The translations under genes were made by a program, and so were the position numbers. A stretch of DNA of 7,403 nt from Acidocella sp. (lineage in GTDB: Bacteria; Pseudomonadota; Alphaproteobacteria; Acetobacterales; Acetobacteraceae). Each line of letters opens with the position of its first letter. Positions within the stretch are counted from its first letter, which is position 1. Positions 6,584-7,403 of the stretch are shown here, one piece after another. Location of the stretch: contig JAQNCU010000134.1 of the NCBI GenBank assembly GCA_029077775.1, positions 1 to 7,403 of the forward strand. The letters run 5' to 3'. The notes below the pieces were generated by a model. It was not told where the DNA came from. It saw only the letters and a program-made list of their open reading frames with translations, and did no database searches.

Positions 6584-7007
6584 GACCGAGCCCCAGAATG
6601 CCGAATAGGGTCAGGTCGCTCGCGATGTCGAGCGCCTTATTCATGGCTGGCTGGGCCACCAATCTGAACCTAACCGGCATCAAGTGACCGGCGCGCGAGA
6701 TCACCATGCGGTGCGAGGTCTTTGTCGAGACATTTTGTTGTAGCAAAATGGCCAGAATTTCGCTCGGTTGCGCGGCATAGGGTATTTGGTCGTTGGCCTC
6801 GATGCCATCAGGCAGGGAAACAGAATGGCGAGTGTAGATCACAGCGCCATGGGCCTGCATATCCAGGCGAAACGGCAATTCATTCATGGGTGCAAATTGA
6901 GCCCAGACCGCGGCCGCAAGGGCCAGAATGGTAATCGAGATGCGCGCGATTAATAACCGCCGTTGTCTGTGTCCACTCTCCCCGGTTTCGTCACTCTGCT
7001 GTTCCAT
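6450..7007 (-). CDS. N-terminal part of the split sensor
   Basis: 185 codons from the ATG at 7007. A charged N-terminus (1-17) precedes a membrane segment (about 18-38), a periplasmic region (about 40-128) and two further membrane segments (about 130-147 and 151-175). The last eight residues, ESSDIYI preceded by L, look like out-of-frame readthrough past the shift near 6480 before the stop at 6450. If the frameshift is real, the truncated product would hold three membrane helices and no cytoplasmic domain. It begins 90 bases after the MarR gene stop and may share its transcript. Confidence 0.6.
   Translation of the reverse strand: MEQQSDETGESGHRQRRLLIARISITILALAAAVWAQFAPMNELPFRLDMQAHGAVIYTRHSVSLPDGIEANDQIPYAAQPSEILAILLQQNVSTKTSHRMVISRAGHLMPVRFRLVAQPAMNKALDIASDLTLFGILGLGLVTLWRGRNWTAWGLSLFSFSVMFGSASTTFILPPPLESSDIYI
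6478..6482 (-). other. Frameshift site: G5 (C5 on the coding strand) homopolymer
   Basis: On the coding strand the sequence reads TTG CCG CCC CCT TTG GAA. With one C fewer it becomes TTG CCG CCC CTT TGG AAT (LPPLWN), which joins the two frames seamlessly. A one-base gain in a run of five C is the simplest explanation. Confidence 0.65.
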
Positions 7008-7032
7008 TTACCGCAACCATAAAGAGCCTGTA

Positions 7033-7058
7033 GCGGTCATGACAGTAAATTTTACCGC
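7033..7058. promoter_or_regulatory. Palindromic cluster between the MarR and sensor genes, possible operator
   Basis: The 90-base gap (7008-7097) holds an exact 8-bp palindrome GTCATGAC (7036-7043). Next to it is GTAAA-T-TTTAC (7045-7055), and both lie within an outer GCGGT (7033-7037) / ACCGC (7054-7058) inverted repeat. On the minus strand TAAAAT (7049-7054) could be a -10 element for the sensor gene, but I see no matching -35. MarR proteins bind imperfect palindromes of this size, so binding by the neighbouring regulator is plausible but unproven. Confidence 0.3.
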
Positions 7059-7097
7059 CAAGCATTTATTTCCCCCGGGCACAGGGCAAAGCCCAGG

Positions 7098-7403
7098 TCA
7101 GTCCGGGCGGGACGCTTCAAGGCGTTGTAGGGTCGCCCGCATCATGCCGAGCAAATCCGACGTGTCCTGCCCCGGTGGCCAGAGGCGGTTTTGCAACGCC
7201 GTCATTCGCGGCGCCGCCTTCGCCAGTAAAGCAACACCCGCTCGGGTAAGCACAATGACGCGCGCGCGCGGATCATCGGGGCTCATGGTCTGGCTGACCA
7301 GACCTTTGGCCTTCAGCGCCTTGATCATCAGCGAGACCTGCGCCGCCTTTACCCCGCTGATCGTCGCGAGGTCTGACTGGTGGACCGGCGGCGCGCTGCC
7401 ATT
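7098..7403 (-). CDS. MarR-family transcriptional regulator (5' end outside the window)
   Basis: The frame is open to the window edge, giving 101 visible C-terminal residues; the N-terminal dimerisation helix and start codon lie beyond 7403. The winged helix-turn-helix is clear: QSDLATISGVKAAQVSLMIK (visible residues 9-28) covers the helix-turn-helix with the recognition helix, followed by LKAKGLVSQ. The wing SPDDPRARVIVLTRAG (41-56) matches the family pattern with its conserved Asp and Arg and the VxLT strand. The remaining helix (about 57-95) contributes to dimerisation. MarR proteins are usually ligand-responsive dimeric repressors of nearby genes. The sensor gene follows on the same strand after 90 bases and is a candidate target. 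The internal ATG at 7328 falls inside the recognition helix and cannot be the true start. Confidence 0.88.
   Translation of the reverse strand, partial: NGSAPPVHQSDLATISGVKAAQVSLMIKALKAKGLVSQTMSPDDPRARVIVLTRAGVALLAKAAPRMTALQNRLWPPGQDTSDLLGMMRATLQRLEASRPD

Larger units (their letters stand above)
5231..7007 (-). pseudogene. Frameshifted membrane sensor with GAF-like domain (full extent)
   Basis: Two overlapping minus-strand reading frames read as one protein once a single base is removed from the G5 run at 6478-6482. The join runs ...TTFILPP then LWNLLTFISD..., keeping hydrophobic membrane character across it, and gives about 591 residues. The order would be: N-terminal membrane anchor; periplasmic region of about 90 residues that may be PDZ-like (LPDGIEANDQI); roughly eight membrane segments; a cytoplasmic helical linker (RRIELVVDRLFFRREHKARE); and a GAF-like domain ending near the C-terminus. 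Membrane sensors of this style often continue into a histidine kinase core, but no phospho-acceptor His box or ATP-binding N/G boxes are visible here. Without a kinase module its output is unknown. The start ATG at 7007 has only a weak ribosome site. Whether it is a true pseudogene or a sequencing error cannot be decided from this sequence. Confidence 0.7.

Noticed and set aside
7084..7094. GGGC-AAA-GCCC hairpin just after the MarR stop, as an intrinsic terminator
   Set aside because: The stem is only 4 bp and no T-tract follows on the minus strand, so it is not convincing.
7098..7328. A complete 76-residue MarR protein starting at ATG 7328
   Set aside because: The frame stays open to the window edge and the upstream 25 codons encode the first helix of the DNA-binding domain, so the gene is longer and truncated by the window.

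Overview
The window looks like a GC-rich proteobacterial chromosome, most likely an alphaproteobacterium. This rests on gene content and style: a leucine-catabolism acyl-CoA dehydrogenase, a compact PBP1A, a MarR regulator, and a TTGACC-type promoter on a CCA-encoding tRNA. I cannot name the genus. There is no CRISPR array, transposon or phage gene.

Layout. Positions 47-2945 (+) carry a two-gene unit: isovaleryl-CoA dehydrogenase, then an AMP-forming acyl-CoA synthetase 52 bases downstream. Together they suggest a catabolic module that activates an acid to its CoA thioester and desaturates isovaleryl-CoA during leucine or branched-acid breakdown. Convergent to it, with only 9 bases between the stop codons, is a bifunctional class A penicillin-binding protein (2955-4802, -) with intact glycosyltransferase and transpeptidase motifs. 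Divergent from that is a tRNA gene at 4912-5218 (+). Convergent with the tRNA is a gene for a multi-pass membrane protein with a GAF-like domain (5231-7007, -), split into two reading frames by an apparent one-base insertion in a G5 run at 6478-6482. Upstream of it in the same orientation is a MarR-family regulator (7098-7403, -) that runs off the window edge.

The most notable feature is the tRNA. It is a class II tRNA-Leu whose anticodon, UAA, is interrupted after U34 by a 219-nt ORF-less group I intron. P1, P2, P3, P4, P7, P8, P9 and the terminal omega-G can all be located. Both the insertion site and the core sequence match the classical tRNA-Leu(UAA) intron of cyanobacteria and plastids as I remember it, yet the surrounding genes look proteobacterial. 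The spliced exons would give an 88-nt tRNA with one mismatch at the top of the anticodon stem.

The second point of interest is the split membrane-sensor gene. Dropping one base restores a continuous product of about 591 residues, so it is a recent pseudogene, a sequencing error, or (less likely) a recoded gene.
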